Shown piece by piece: positions 1 through 9,537 of a stretch of 64,000 nt of DNA. The position numbers were made by a program, and so were the translations under genes. The notes under the pieces are model-generated. The model was not told the origin of the DNA, made no database searches, and was given only the letters and a program-made list of their open reading frames with translations. This stretch comes from Streptomyces sp. H27-H1 (lineage in GTDB: Bacteria; Actinomycetota; Actinomycetes; Streptomycetales; Streptomycetaceae): contig NZ_JAPNLJ010000027.1 of the NCBI RefSeq assembly GCF_026627445.1, forward strand, positions 47,113 to 111,112, read 5' to 3'. The first letter of the stretch is position 1. Each line of letters starts with the position of its first letter.

Positions 1-246
1 GGGATCGGAGAGCTCGATCCCGTCAGCTTCCGGCTCTTCCTCCAGCTCCTCGGGGATGCCCTGGCCACCTGGCGGCCCGGGATGACGCACACGGTGGCCA
101 CCAGCAACGACGGATCCATGGAGATTCGGCTCGCTGTCCTGGCCGATGGATCCGCGGCCGAGGTCCGCACGCCGGGCGGCACCTTTCGCGGCCCTGACCA
201 CACCATCGAGATCATTGATCTGGCGGAAGGAGGCGACGGACGATGA
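1..246 (+). CDS. jetA: JetA, C-terminal part (DUF2397, Wadjet system), cut by window start
   Basis: An open frame runs from base 1 to a TGA at 244-246 and encodes about 81 residues, the C-terminal end of a larger protein. It contains a strand-rich tail with the pattern SNDGSMEIRLAVL ... VRTPGGTFRGPDHTIEI, which I recognise as the end of DUF2397 (TIGR02677) proteins. The stop overlaps the ATG of the next gene (ATGA), so the two are translationally coupled. In Wadjet complexes JetA is the kleisin-like subunit linking the SMC ATPase heads. The family call rests partly on the unmistakable order of the three following genes. The start and N-terminal domains lie outside the window. Confidence 0.8.
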   Translation, partial: GIGELDPVSFRLFLQLLGDALATWRPGMTHTVATSNDGSMEIRLAVLADGSAAEVRTPGGTFRGPDHTIEIIDLAEGGDGR

Positions 247-1490
247 GTACCCCGCTCGCCGAAGTACTGGACGGGCAGCATGCCGCCGAACTACGCAAGG
301 CCGCCCGCGCTCTGCTGAAGCAGCCTCTGCTGCTCGCCGGCGGCGCGTACGCCGACGAGTTCCGTCTGGTCCGGCGGCACGCATCCGACCTGCGCGAGTG
401 GTTCGACCGCAACACCGGCTGGTCCCTCCAGGTCGACGCCGAGACCGCCCGGCTGGGCAAGATCCCGGCGCATCTCGCCGATGCCACCCATCCGGCGCGC
501 GAGGCCACACGCAGCGCCGCTCCTTTCACCCGCCGGCGGTACGTCCTGCTCTGTCTCGCCCTCGCGGCCCTCGAACGCGGTGAGGCGCAGATCGCCCTCG
601 GCCGTCTCGCCGACCAGGTCGTCCTCGATGCCGCCGATCCCCAGCTGGCCGCTACCGGCATCCAGTTCACCCTGGACCGCCGCGACGAGCGCCTCGACCT
701 GGCGGCCGTCGTACGCCTCCTGCTCAGCCTCGGAGTGCTGCGGCGCGTCGCCGGTGACGAAGAGGCGTACGTCAGTGGGGCCGGAGACGTCCTCTACGAC
801 GTGGAACGGCGGGTGCTCGCCGGGCTGCTCGCGACGAGGCGCGGCCCCTCCACGGTCCGGGCCGCGGCTCTGGACGAGCGGCTCGTCGAGCTCACCGCCG
901 AAACGGCCCTCGATAGTGATGACCTGCGCTTCCGCGCGATGCGCCGCTCGCTGACCCGCCGACTGCTGGACGACCCCGTGCTCTATTACGACGAGCTGAC
1001 CGACGCCGAGCTGGGCTACCTCACGCGCCAGCGCGGTTTCCTCACCGCGCGGATCACCGAACTGACGGGCCTGGTGGCCGAGGTCAGGGCCGAGGGCATC
1101 GCCATGGTGGACCCCGACGACGATCTCACCGACGTCCGCATGCCGGAATCGGGAACCCACGGTCACGTGACCCTGCTCCTCGCCGAGTACCTCACGAGAG
1201 CCGAAGGGCCCGTCGTCTCCACGGCCGACCTCGAACGCCATGTCGCCCGACTGGCCACCGAACACGGCGGTTTCTGGTCCAAGTCGGCCCGCGAGCCGGG
1301 ATCCGAGGGTGAGCTCGTGGAGCAGGCCGTCAGCCGGCTCGCCGCCCTGAACCTGGTCTCCCGTACCGCCGAGGGAGTGGTGCCGCGCCCGGCGCTCGCC
1401 CGGTACGCGATCGGCGAGACCGTCGTCCTCGAACCCCGCACAGTCGGCACATCTCAGCTGCCCGCACAGCGAAAGGCCCACCAGCGTTGA
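243..1490 (+). CDS. jetB: JetB, DUF2398 (TIGR02678) protein of a Wadjet system
   Basis: 415 aa, ATG overlapping the jetA stop. The N-terminal pattern (ARALLKQPLLLA ... RRHASDLREWFDRNTGWSLQVD ... ARLGKIPA, residues 20-80) and the following FTRRRYVLLCLALAALERG segment are typical of DUF2398 proteins, which are encoded between the DUF2397 and TIGR02680 partners. In Wadjet JetB is a winged-helix KITE-like subunit bound to the kleisin JetA in the cytoplasmic SMC complex. Length and position fit the family. The 3' end TTGA overlaps the jetC TTG start, so the operon is tightly coupled. No signal peptide or membrane segment is visible. Confidence 0.85.
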   Translation: MSTPLAEVLDGQHAAELRKAARALLKQPLLLAGGAYADEFRLVRRHASDLREWFDRNTGWSLQVDAETARLGKIPAHLADATHPAREATRSAAPFTRRRYVLLCLALAALERGEAQIALGRLADQVVLDAADPQLAATGIQFTLDRRDERLDLAAVVRLLLSLGVLRRVAGDEEAYVSGAGDVLYDVERRVLAGLLATRRGPSTVRAAALDERLVELTAETALDSDDLRFRAMRRSLTRRLLDDPVLYYDELTDAELGYLTRQRGFLTARITELTGLVAEVRAEGIAMVDPDDDLTDVRMPESGTHGHVTLLLAEYLTRAEGPVVSTADLERHVARLATEHGGFWSKSAREPGSEGELVEQAVSRLAALNLVSRTAEGVVPRPALARYAIGETVVLEPRTVGTSQLPAQRKAHQR

Positions 1491-4400
1491 CTCCCCGTGC
1501 CGCACTCCCGGCCCCCGCACGTGCCCGCTGGCAGCCCCTGCGGATCGGCCTCGTCGACCTCTTCCACTACGACGTGGAGGAGTTCCACTTCCGCGACGGC
1601 CGGCTGCTGCTCCGGGGGAACAACGGCACCGGCAAGTCCAAGGTGCTCGCCCTGACCCTGCCCTTCCTCCTCGACGGGGACCTCAGCGCGCGCCGGGTGG
1701 AACCCGACGGAGACGCGGGGAAGAAGATGGAGTGGAATCTCCTGCTCGGAGGCGAGCACCCGCATTCCGAACGGCTCGGCTACACCTGGGTGGAGTTCGG
1801 CCGCCGCGACGAGGTGAGCGGCGAGGAGCAGTTCCGTACGCTCCTGTGCGGGCTCAAGGCCGTCAGCGGGCGTGGTATCGCCCGGCACTGGTGGGCCGTG
1901 ACCGCTCAGCGGATCGACCACGCGCCGGCCTCGGTGCGGACAGAGGGATCACTCAGCCTCCTCGACGCCACCGGTACCGTGTTGTCCCGGGACCGGCTCA
2001 TCGAGGCGGTCGCCGGACACGGAATGGTCCACGACCAGGCCAAGACCTACCGCCGGGCCGTCGACGAGGCGCTGTTCGGGCTCGGTGAGCAGCGCTACGC
2101 CGCCCTGGTGGACCTGCTCATCCAGCTGCGCCAGCCCCAGCTGTCCAAGCGTCCCAACGAAGCCGCCCTCTCCCGCGCCCTCACCGAGGCACTCCCGCCC
2201 ATGGACCAGGCAGTCATCGCGGACGTGGCCGAGGCCTTCCGCTCCCTGGACGAGGAGAAGGAGGAGCTGAGAGCCGCCCGCGCGGCCGAGCAGGCCGCCT
2301 CTGGATTCCTCGACCACTACCGGCGCTACGCTCGCATCGCCTCCCGCCGTCGTGCACGCCTCCCGCGTACGGAGCACTCGAAGTACGAACACCTGCTGCG
2401 CGACCTCGCGGAGGCACAGGCCGAGAAGGCCGCGGCCGAAGAGGAGCGGGCGGCGGCCGGTGAGCGGATCGTCGCCCTCGCGCAGACGCACGCCCGACTG
2501 GAGGCCGTCGACGCAGCCCTGCGCGAGGGCCCGGAGATGCGCAGTGCCCACGAACTGGAGCGGGCCGCGAAGGAACGGGAACGGTCGGCGCAGGACGACA
2601 GGCGCGCCCGCGCCGACCGGGAGGAGGCCGCGCTGCGGCACACGAAGGCGCTCGGTCGCCTCGGGGCAGCAGAGAACCGGTTTCACGCCGCCCGGGACCG
2701 CGTCGAGGACACGCTGCGCCTCGCGCAGGAGGCTGCCAAGTTGGCCCGGCTGGACCTGCCGGGCGACGAGGGGCTGACGGCGGCCGAACTGCGCGCCGCG
2801 GTGGCCGAGGCGACCGACCGCCGCAGCCGCACCCTCGCGTATGTGGAGGAGCTCGCGGAGCGTGCCGAGGCGGCGGCGGTCGAGCGCCGGGCCGCCGCGT
2901 TGCGGCTCGACGAGACGGAAGCCGACCTGGCGCACGCCGCCGAGGTACAGGGCGCGGCCGACGAGACCGTGACTGCTGTGGGCCGGGCCCTGGTGGATGC
3001 CGTACGCGAGCATGCGGGCCGGTGTGAGGAGCTGGCGTACGCCGACCCGGTCGGATTGCTGGATGAGCTCCAGGAGTGGACGCGGCACCAGGACGGGCCC
3101 TACCCGGCACGTCGGCACGGCTCGGACGCACACAGCACCACGGCAGCGGTACTCGCGGACCAGGCGGCGCGATCAGCGCAGCGAAGGGCGGCCCTGGCGG
3201 CCCGCAGCCGAGACGCGGAACAGGAGCTCGCCGAGCTGGAGGCCGGCGGGCGTCGTGGTCCGCAAGCCCCGTACACCCGGACCCCCGGCCTGCGGGATCA
3301 GGCTCCCGGAGCCCCGCTGTGGCGGCTGGTCGACTTCCGGGAGGAGGTCGCGGACCAGGAGCGCGCCGGCCTGGAAGCGGCGCTGGAGGCGGCCGGGCTG
3401 CTGGACGCGTGGGTGCGCCCCGACGGCGCGGCCCTGACAGCCGACGGTCATGACGTACTCCTCGATTCGGGGAGGGGGCCGGTCCACGGGCCGTCGCTCG
3501 CCGACGTGCTGCGCCCGGCCGTCGACCACGGCGACGGCCAGGCGGTCCAGGTGGGTGAGGAGACAGTGGGGCGGCTTCTCCAGGCGGTCGGGCTCGGCGC
3601 GGCTGCCGCGGACGTGTTCCGGCCGGCGGGTGACACGTGGGCCGCGCCGGACGGACGTTACCGGGTAGGAGTCCTCACCGGCCGGTGGTTCAAACCCGCC
3701 GCGGAGTACATCGGCGAGGGCGCCCGGGAAGCCGCGCGGCGCACCCGTATTGCCAGCCTGCGCGCCGAACTCTCCCTCCTCCAGCGGGAGGCGGCGTCCG
3801 AGGCTGCGCACGCGCAGACTCTGGCGACCCGCCGCCGCACCCTTGACACCGAGTTGGCGGAGGTGCCCGACGACGGGCCGCTGACCAGGGCGCACGCCCG
3901 CGCGGCCGCCGCCGCCGACACCGCACGCCAGGCCAGGTCCCGTCGCGAGGCACGGGCCGCCGACGTGCTGGCCGCAGCCGGGCGGTCGGAGCGGGCGAGC
4001 GCCGAGCTCCAGGAGGTGGCCTCCGATCTGGGGCTGCCCCCGGACCGGCCGGCGCTGGCCGCCGTACGGCAGGCCCTCGTCGAACTCGCGACCGTTCTGG
4101 CCGCACTGTGGCCCGCACTACGCGAGCGGACCGAAGCGGCCCGGCAGGCGGACGAGGAGCGTGAGGAAGCGGGGCGGGCAGGCGAGCGCACTGCCGAACT
4201 TGCCCTGCGCGCGGAGGAGACGGCCCTCGCGGCAGCCGCCGCGGACGAGCGGCTCGCCACACTGCGGTCGACCGTGGGCGAAGCCGTGGCCGAGCTGGAA
4301 CGGCGGCTCGTCGAGACCGCGGAGGCCCTGCGCGCCTGTGCGGCCGATCAGCGCTCATGGCAGGACCGCCGCACAGGAGGGGACCGGAGGGCCAGCCGGG

Positions 4401-5608
4401 CCGAAGGCCGGATCGAACAGTTGGAGAAGGCCGTCACGGACGCTGCCGCCGCGCGTTCCGATGCCATCGCGGCGCTCCAGCGCTTCACCACCACCGGGCT
4501 GATCGCCGTCGCGCTTCCCGACCTGGCCGTACCGGCCGCCGGCGACGGCCCGTGGGCGGCCACTCCGGCCATTGCCCTCGCCCGTTCCCTCGAATCAGAG
4601 CTGTCGACGACGGACGACTCGGAAGCCGCCTGGGAGCGCGTACAGCGACGTCTGAGCGAGGAGCACAAGACCCTCCAAGACGCGCTGTCCCGGCACGGCC
4701 ACAGCGCCTCGGCCCGGATGGTCGAGGACGGGATGGTCGTCGACATCGTCTACCAGGGCCGCGAGCGGGCCGTACCCGAACTTGCCGAGGCGCTCGCGGT
4801 CGAGGTCGGTGAACTCACCCGCATCCTCTCCGCGCATGAACGCGAAATCCTCGAAGCCCATCTCATCACCGAGGTCGCGGGCACCCTCCAGGAGCTGATC
4901 GCCACAGCAGAACGACAGGTGCTGGCCATGAACGCCGAGCTGGAGGACCGTCCGACCTCCACCGGTATGACCCTGCGGCTGGTGTGGCGGGCCTCCCGCA
5001 AGGCCCCTGCCGGCCTTGCCCAGGCCCGTGGCCGCCTGCTCCAGACAGCCGATGCCTGGACCGCCGAGGACCGGTCCGCGGTCGGGGAGTTCCTGCAGAC
5101 GCAGATCACCCGTCAGCAGACCGAGGACGCGGCCGGCAGCTGGCTGGAACACCTCACCGCGGCCCTCGACTACCGCTCCTGGCACGAGTTCGCCGTCGAG
5201 CGCCAGCAGCACGGTCGCTGGGTGCCCGCCACGGGGCCGGCGTCGGGAGGCGAGCGGGTGCTCGCCGTCTCCGTACCGCTGTTCGCCGCCGCCTCCTCCC
5301 ACTACGCGAGTGCGGGCAGTCCGTACGCACCACGCCTGGTCACCCTGGACGAGGCGTTCGCCGGTGTCGACGACGACTCGCGCGCCAAGTGTCTCGGGCT
5401 CCTGCACGCCTTTGACCTGGATGTGGTCATGACCAGCGAACGGGAGTGGGCCTGCTACCCACAGGTACCGGGCATCGCCATCGCCCAGCTGTCCCGCGTC
5501 GACGATGTGGCCGCTGTCCTGGTCACCCGCTGGGAATGGGACGGCACGGCTCGGACCCGTCACGAGGACCCGGTGCGTGAGGCGGACCAGGAGGTCCTGT
5601 GGGCGTGA
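1487..5608 (+). CDS. jetC: JetC, SMC/MukB-like ATPase (TIGR02680) of a Wadjet system
   Basis: 1373 aa, TTG start inside the jetB stop (TTGA). The Walker A motif GNNGTGKS lies at about residues 44-51. Two very long Ala/Glu/Arg-rich coiled-coil arms flank a central less coiled hinge region (about 560-740). The C-terminal half-ATPase has an ABC-type signature around SGGERVLAV (about 1252) and a Walker B LVTLDEAFAGVDDD (about 1284-1297). This is the TIGR02680 architecture of the loop-extruding motor in the DUF2397/DUF2398/DUF2399 class of Wadjet. It should recognise and extrude small circular DNA so that JetD can cut it. Both ATPase halves keep the expected catalytic residues, so the protein looks functional. 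Confidence 0.92.
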   Translation: MTPRAALPAPARARWQPLRIGLVDLFHYDVEEFHFRDGRLLLRGNNGTGKSKVLALTLPFLLDGDLSARRVEPDGDAGKKMEWNLLLGGEHPHSERLGYTWVEFGRRDEVSGEEQFRTLLCGLKAVSGRGIARHWWAVTAQRIDHAPASVRTEGSLSLLDATGTVLSRDRLIEAVAGHGMVHDQAKTYRRAVDEALFGLGEQRYAALVDLLIQLRQPQLSKRPNEAALSRALTEALPPMDQAVIADVAEAFRSLDEEKEELRAARAAEQAASGFLDHYRRYARIASRRRARLPRTEHSKYEHLLRDLAEAQAEKAAAEEERAAAGERIVALAQTHARLEAVDAALREGPEMRSAHELERAAKERERSAQDDRRARADREEAALRHTKALGRLGAAENRFHAARDRVEDTLRLAQEAAKLARLDLPGDEGLTAAELRAAVAEATDRRSRTLAYVEELAERAEAAAVERRAAALRLDETEADLAHAAEVQGAADETVTAVGRALVDAVREHAGRCEELAYADPVGLLDELQEWTRHQDGPYPARRHGSDAHSTTAAVLADQAARSAQRRAALAARSRDAEQELAELEAGGRRGPQAPYTRTPGLRDQAPGAPLWRLVDFREEVADQERAGLEAALEAAGLLDAWVRPDGAALTADGHDVLLDSGRGPVHGPSLADVLRPAVDHGDGQAVQVGEETVGRLLQAVGLGAAAADVFRPAGDTWAAPDGRYRVGVLTGRWFKPAAEYIGEGAREAARRTRIASLRAELSLLQREAASEAAHAQTLATRRRTLDTELAEVPDDGPLTRAHARAAAAADTARQARSRREARAADVLAAAGRSERASAELQEVASDLGLPPDRPALAAVRQALVELATVLAALWPALRERTEAARQADEEREEAGRAGERTAELALRAEETALAAAAADERLATLRSTVGEAVAELERRLVETAEALRACAADQRSWQDRRTGGDRRASRAEGRIEQLEKAVTDAAAARSDAIAALQRFTTTGLIAVALPDLAVPAAGDGPWAATPAIALARSLESELSTTDDSEAAWERVQRRLSEEHKTLQDALSRHGHSASARMVEDGMVVDIVYQGRERAVPELAEALAVEVGELTRILSAHEREILEAHLITEVAGTLQELIATAERQVLAMNAELEDRPTSTGMTLRLVWRASRKAPAGLAQARGRLLQTADAWTAEDRSAVGEFLQTQITRQQTEDAAGSWLEHLTAALDYRSWHEFAVERQQHGRWVPATGPASGGERVLAVSVPLFAAASSHYASAGSPYAPRLVTLDEAFAGVDDDSRAKCLGLLHAFDLDVVMTSEREWACYPQVPGIAIAQLSRVDDVAAVLVTRWEWDGTARTRHEDPVREADQEVLWA

Positions 5609-6900
5609 ACAGGGCTCCGGTCGACGAAGCACGCCTGCGTCGGCTCCTCGGCGGGGCCGACCTGGCCTGGCTGCTGGAGCGCGTACGCCGTCGGCTGGAG
5701 CGAGGGCAGCCACTCACCGGCCCCGTCTCCCTCGCAACGCCGACCCCGGCCCAACGGGCCGCGGCCGAACGCCTGCTGGGCCGGGCCCCCGGTGGTGGCC
5801 GGGCGCTGACGGTCCGGCTCGACGCGGTGGACGCCGTACTGGTCAGATCAGGCATCAGCCCCGAGGGTCTGACGGCGGCCGTGACGACGCTCACCGGGCC
5901 GGTTGTCCCTCTTGAAGAGACCCGCCGGAGCGAGGACCAGGCCTGGGAGGAGGCGTACGCACCGCTCACCGCGCTCGCCGCCGAGATCCCGCACCTCGCG
6001 GAGTGGGCCGGCCGGATACGTACCGAGGGCATCGTGCGACGCCTCGCCCGTACGCCGGAGTCGGCTCGAGCTCTGCTCGATCGGACCGCCCGCGTCCTGC
6101 GTGAACTGCCGGTCGACCCGCCGCGCTCCCTGCCCGTGTTCGCGGCCGAGACCCTGGGCGGGGCCCACGCACTGGACGACGGGACACCCTCGGCGACGCT
6201 CTGTCTGTCCGGCATCCGTGCCCTCACAGGACATCCGGACGGGGCGGGCGCAGCCTGGCGGCGGGCTGCCTGGGCCTCTGTCGGTCTGCTCCGTGACGAC
6301 GTCTCCTCGACCGTCCTCACGCTCAACCTCCGTGGAACGCCGGCTCTGGACTGGATGGCTGACGTGGGCGATCCGTCTGTGCTCACCCTTCGCCAGCTCG
6401 CCCACCGTCCGCCGCGGACCACGCCGCCTGTGGTCCACGTCTGTGAGAATCCCGCCGTTCTCTCGGCCGCGGCCGACGCCCACGGCCCGGACGCGCTGCC
6501 GCTCGTCTGTCTGCAGGGCCAGCCATCGGCTGCTGCCCTCGCCCTCCTGGCGCACCTCCACGAGCTCGGCGCCACCTTCCGCTACCACGGCGACTTCGAC
6601 TGGGGCGGCCTGCGCATCGCCACGACGCTGCACCAGCACGTGCCGTGGCGGCCGTGGCGCTACACAGCCGGCGACTATCGTGCGGCGGTAGCTGCTGCCA
6701 GTCCCACTCCCCAGCCCCTGACCGGGACGGTTGCCGCATCGCCGTGGGAACCGGATCTGGCGATGGCCCTCACAGAACATGGGGTGCGTATAGAGGAGGA
6801 GACGGTACTGGACGTGCTGCTGGCGGACCTGGCGGGGGGGCAGGGCGGGGGTCAGGGGGTGGTCAGGGGCGGGAAGTCAGGTAGCCGCCCATGGTCTTGA
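5599..6900 (+). CDS. jetD: JetD, DUF2399 Toprim-fold nuclease of a Wadjet system
   Basis: 433 aa, GTG start 10 nt inside the jetC stop. The N-terminal half is helical (DUF3323-like). The C-terminal DUF2399/Toprim domain shows the acidic cluster expected for metal-dependent DNA cleavage: CENPAVL at about residue 281 and YHGDFDWGGLRI at about 331. This is the nuclease subunit that cuts plasmid DNA after extrusion by JetABC. The gene closes the operon. Its last 38 bp overlap, tail to tail, with the 3' end of cchA on the other strand. No terminator lies between them, so defence and siderophore transcripts should interfere. The last 20 or so residues are Gly-rich and may be a poorly constrained tail. 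Confidence 0.88.
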   Translation: MGVNRAPVDEARLRRLLGGADLAWLLERVRRRLERGQPLTGPVSLATPTPAQRAAAERLLGRAPGGGRALTVRLDAVDAVLVRSGISPEGLTAAVTTLTGPVVPLEETRRSEDQAWEEAYAPLTALAAEIPHLAEWAGRIRTEGIVRRLARTPESARALLDRTARVLRELPVDPPRSLPVFAAETLGGAHALDDGTPSATLCLSGIRALTGHPDGAGAAWRRAAWASVGLLRDDVSSTVLTLNLRGTPALDWMADVGDPSVLTLRQLAHRPPRTTPPVVHVCENPAVLSAAADAHGPDALPLVCLQGQPSAAALALLAHLHELGATFRYHGDFDWGGLRIATTLHQHVPWRPWRYTAGDYRAAVAAASPTPQPLTGTVAASPWEPDLAMALTEHGVRIEEETVLDVLLADLAGGQGGGQGVVRGGKSGSRPWS

Positions 6901-7810
6901 AGTACTCCGACGCCGGGAGTTCCTGGCCGTCTTCCGTGCGGACGCGGGTGATGGCCAGGCCGTGGTTGCGGCCCGTGCGGGCGTCGGCTCCGGCGACTAT
7001 GGCCACGCCCTCGCCCTCGCGGTAGAAGATGCGGCCGGGGGTGCCGCCGTAGCGGCCTTCGGAGACGACGGCCGTGAGGATCTCCAGGCGCTTGCCCTTG
7101 TGGAAGGTGAAGGCGGCCGGGTACGGGGCGGACTGGGCGCGGACCAGGCGCTCCAGGTCCTCGGCGGGCCAGGACCAGTCGATGCGGATGTCCTCCTCGG
7201 CCCTCTTGTGGAAGAAGGTGGCCTGGGTGCGGTCCTGCTTCGTGAACTCGGTCCGGCCGGAGGCGATCAGGTCGAGGGCGCCGATCGTGACCGGGGCGAT
7301 CAGGTCGACCGTCTTGTGGAACAGGTCCGTGGTGGTGTCCGTCGGGCCGACCGGGATCGCGTGCTGCATGACGATGTCGCCGGCGTCGAGCACCTCGTCC
7401 ATCATGTGCGCCGTGACGCCGACTTCGGGCTCGCCGTTGATGAGGGCCCAGATGAGGGGGGAGAAGCCCGCGTACTTGGGCAGCAGGGAGTCGTGGATGT
7501 TCAGGGTGCCGTGCCGCGGCAGCGTGTAGATGCGCGGGGGGATCCACGTACGCCAGTTGTTCGCGACGAGGATGTCCGGGTCGGCGTCCTTGAGTTGCTG
7601 GAACAGTTCCTCGTCGTCGGGGCGGTTGCGGATGACTACGGGAACGCCGTGCTCCTCGGCGAGGTCGGCGACCGAGTCGCTCCAGATCTTCTCGTAGGCG
7701 TGCTCGCTCTTGGGGTGGGTCACGACCATCACGACGTCGTGCTCGGAGTCCAGGAGCGCCTTCAGGGTGCGATGGCCCCAGGTCTGATAACCGAACATGA
7801 CGACCCGCAT
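6863..7810 (-). CDS. cchA: CchA, N5-hydroxyornithine formyltransferase
   Basis: 315 aa, methionyl-tRNA formyltransferase fold. The catalytic Asn-His pair and loop are present as NIHDSLLPKYAGFSPL (about residues 100-115), with the conserved Asp in MDEVLDAGDIV (about 135). It transfers a formyl group from N10-formyl-tetrahydrofolate to the delta-N-hydroxyl of hydroxyornithine, giving the formyl-hydroxyornithine used at both ends of coelichelin. The ATG follows an AGGAGG ribosome site by about 7 nt. It is transcribed divergently from cchB, with an iron box in front of each gene. The 3' end overlaps jetD by 38 bp. Confidence 0.93.
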   Translation of the reverse strand: MRVVMFGYQTWGHRTLKALLDSEHDVVMVVTHPKSEHAYEKIWSDSVADLAEEHGVPVVIRNRPDDEELFQQLKDADPDILVANNWRTWIPPRIYTLPRHGTLNIHDSLLPKYAGFSPLIWALINGEPEVGVTAHMMDEVLDAGDIVMQHAIPVGPTDTTTDLFHKTVDLIAPVTIGALDLIASGRTEFTKQDRTQATFFHKRAEEDIRIDWSWPAEDLERLVRAQSAPYPAAFTFHKGKRLEILTAVVSEGRYGGTPGRIFYREGEGVAIVAGADARTGRNHGLAITRVRTEDGQELPASEYFKTMGGYLTSRP

Positions 7811-7849
7811 CGGGTTCCTCCTCAGAAGAGCAAAATGACCAGGAGTAAG

Positions 7850-7868
7850 TAAAGCAAGCCTAACCTAA
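7850..7868 (-). promoter_or_regulatory. DmdR iron box upstream of cchA
   Basis: On the minus strand the 19-mer reads TTAGGTTAGGCTTGCTTTA, close to the DmdR1 iron-box consensus. It lies 40 bp upstream of the cchA ATG, so Fe-loaded DmdR should block this promoter. Confidence 0.85.
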
Positions 7869-7951
7869 CGGCGCAACAGCCCCGATTCTGGGCTCGATTG
7901 ACCCGGGTGCGAGTGCGTTGTCCGGTTTGTCTGGTCGACAGCATGCCTGGA

Positions 7952-7970
7952 TCAGGTTAGCTTTACCTAA
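7952..7970 (+). promoter_or_regulatory. DmdR iron box upstream of cchB
   Basis: TCAGGTTAGCTTTACCTAA, an imperfect palindrome matching the iron box, lies about 104 bp before the cchB ATG. The rest of 7811-8073 has no gene; a C-rich run sits at 8008-8030. Confidence 0.8.
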
Positions 7971-8073
7971 GTTCCACTCGGCTGCCGGTCACCGGTGCGC
8001 CTGGACACCCCCCCCTTTCCCCCACCCCTGACAAGCGCCTGGCAGGCGGCTGTCCCGCACCAATGGGAGTGAC

Positions 8074-9441
8074 ATGTCACAGGCTCTTCCTGGCGACGCA
8101 CCACTGATCCACGACCTGATCGGTATCGGCTTCGGGCCGTCGAACGTCGCCATGGCGATCGCGCTCAGCGAGCACAACGCGCGCGTCGGAAGGCAAGAGG
8201 CGGTCACCGCTCACTTCTTCGAGCAGCAGCCCCGTTTCGGGTGGCACCGCGGCATGCTCATCGATGACGCGACCATGCAGGTCTCCTTCATGAAGGACCT
8301 GGTGACGCTCCGGAACCCGACCAGCGAGTACAGCTTCCTCTGCTACCTGCAGAGCAAGGGCCGCCTGATCGACTTCGTCAACCACAAGAACCTGTTCCCG
8401 CTCCGGGTGGAGTTCCACGACTACCTCGAGTGGGCCGCCGCCAAGGTCGACGACATGGTCTCGTACGGCCACCAGGTCGTATCCGTCGAGCCCGTGGTGC
8501 GCGACGGCGTGGTCGAGTACCTCGACGTGACGGCGCGGTCCGGCGACGAGGTCGTCGTCCACCGGGCCCGCAACCTGGTCATCGGCACGGGCCTGCGCCC
8601 GGTCATGCCGGAGGGCATCGGGCGCACCGACCGCGTCTGGCACAACACCGACCTCCTGACGAAGGTGGACGCGCTCGAAGGCACCGAGCCCACCCGCTTC
8701 CTGGTGGTCGGAGCCGGCCAGAGCGCCGCCGAGAACGTCGCCTACCTGCACCGCCGTTTCCCGCAGGCCGAGGTCTGCGCGGTCTTCTCCCGCTACGGCT
8801 ACAGCCCGGCGGACGACAGCAGCTTCGCCAACCGGATCTTCGACCCCCAGGCGGTGGACGAGTACTACACGGCCCCGGAGGACGTGAAGCGCCGTCTGAT
8901 GGACTACCACGGAAACACCAACTACTCCGTGGTGGACATCGACCTGATCGACGACCTGTACCGGCAGGCGTACCAGGAGAAGGTGCTCGGCACCGAGCGC
9001 CTGCGCTTCCTGAACGTCTCCCGCCTGACGGCCGTCGAGGAGACGGCCGACGGGGTCCGCGCCACCGTCAAGTCCCTCGTCACGGGCGAGGAGAACCTGG
9101 TGGACGCCGACGTGGTGGTGTGCGCCACCGGCTACATGCAGGCGGACGGCCTCGGCCTGCTCGGCGAGGTCGCGGAGCGCTGCCACCGCGACGACCAGGG
9201 CCGGGTCCAGGTCGAGCGCGACTACCGGGTGTCCACCGACCTCGAACTGCGCTGCGGCATCTACCTCCAGGGCGGCACCGAGCACACCCACGGCATCACC
9301 TCCTCCCTGCTGTCCAACACCGCGGTACGCGTCGGCGAGATACTCGACTCGATTCTCGAGCGGACCCCGAAGGCCGTGCCCGAGCAGGTCCGGCCGGTCG
9401 CCGGGGGAGCCGGCGGCGGCGCCCGCCAGCCTGCTGTCTAG
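8074..9441 (+). CDS. cchB: CchB, FAD/NADPH-dependent L-ornithine N5-monooxygenase
   Basis: 455 aa. It shows the FAD-binding GIGFGPSN (residues 17-24), the NADPH-binding VVGAGQSAAEN (about 211-221) and the ATGY motif near 351 that characterise the SidA/PvdA family of flavin N-hydroxylating monooxygenases. It hydroxylates the side-chain nitrogen of L-ornithine, the committed step for both the formyl-hydroxyornithine and hydroxyornithine residues of coelichelin. The substrate can be supplied by the argCJBD genes 22 kb downstream. It is preceded by an iron box and followed by a strong hairpin that may separate it from the import genes. Confidence 0.95.
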   Translation: MSQALPGDAPLIHDLIGIGFGPSNVAMAIALSEHNARVGRQEAVTAHFFEQQPRFGWHRGMLIDDATMQVSFMKDLVTLRNPTSEYSFLCYLQSKGRLIDFVNHKNLFPLRVEFHDYLEWAAAKVDDMVSYGHQVVSVEPVVRDGVVEYLDVTARSGDEVVVHRARNLVIGTGLRPVMPEGIGRTDRVWHNTDLLTKVDALEGTEPTRFLVVGAGQSAAENVAYLHRRFPQAEVCAVFSRYGYSPADDSSFANRIFDPQAVDEYYTAPEDVKRRLMDYHGNTNYSVVDIDLIDDLYRQAYQEKVLGTERLRFLNVSRLTAVEETADGVRATVKSLVTGEENLVDADVVVCATGYMQADGLGLLGEVAERCHRDDQGRVQVERDYRVSTDLELRCGIYLQGGTEHTHGITSSLLSNTAVRVGEILDSILERTPKAVPEQVRPVAGGAGGGARQPAV

Positions 9442-9459
9442 CCGGCCTCCCCTGCCCAC

Positions 9460-9497
9460 TGCCGTGCCTCCGCTGCATTCGCGCCGGAGGCACGGCA
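9460..9497 (+). terminator. Perfect 13-bp hairpin after cchB
   Basis: TGCCGTGCCTCCG (9460-9472) pairs perfectly with CGGAGGCACGGCA (9485-9497) across a 12-nt loop. There is no U-run. It could terminate or attenuate cchB transcription ahead of cchCD, which lack their own iron box. Confidence 0.65.
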
Positions 9498-9537
9498 GTA
9501 CTGTGCAACCAGCTGACCCACGAAGAAGGAACGTCCC

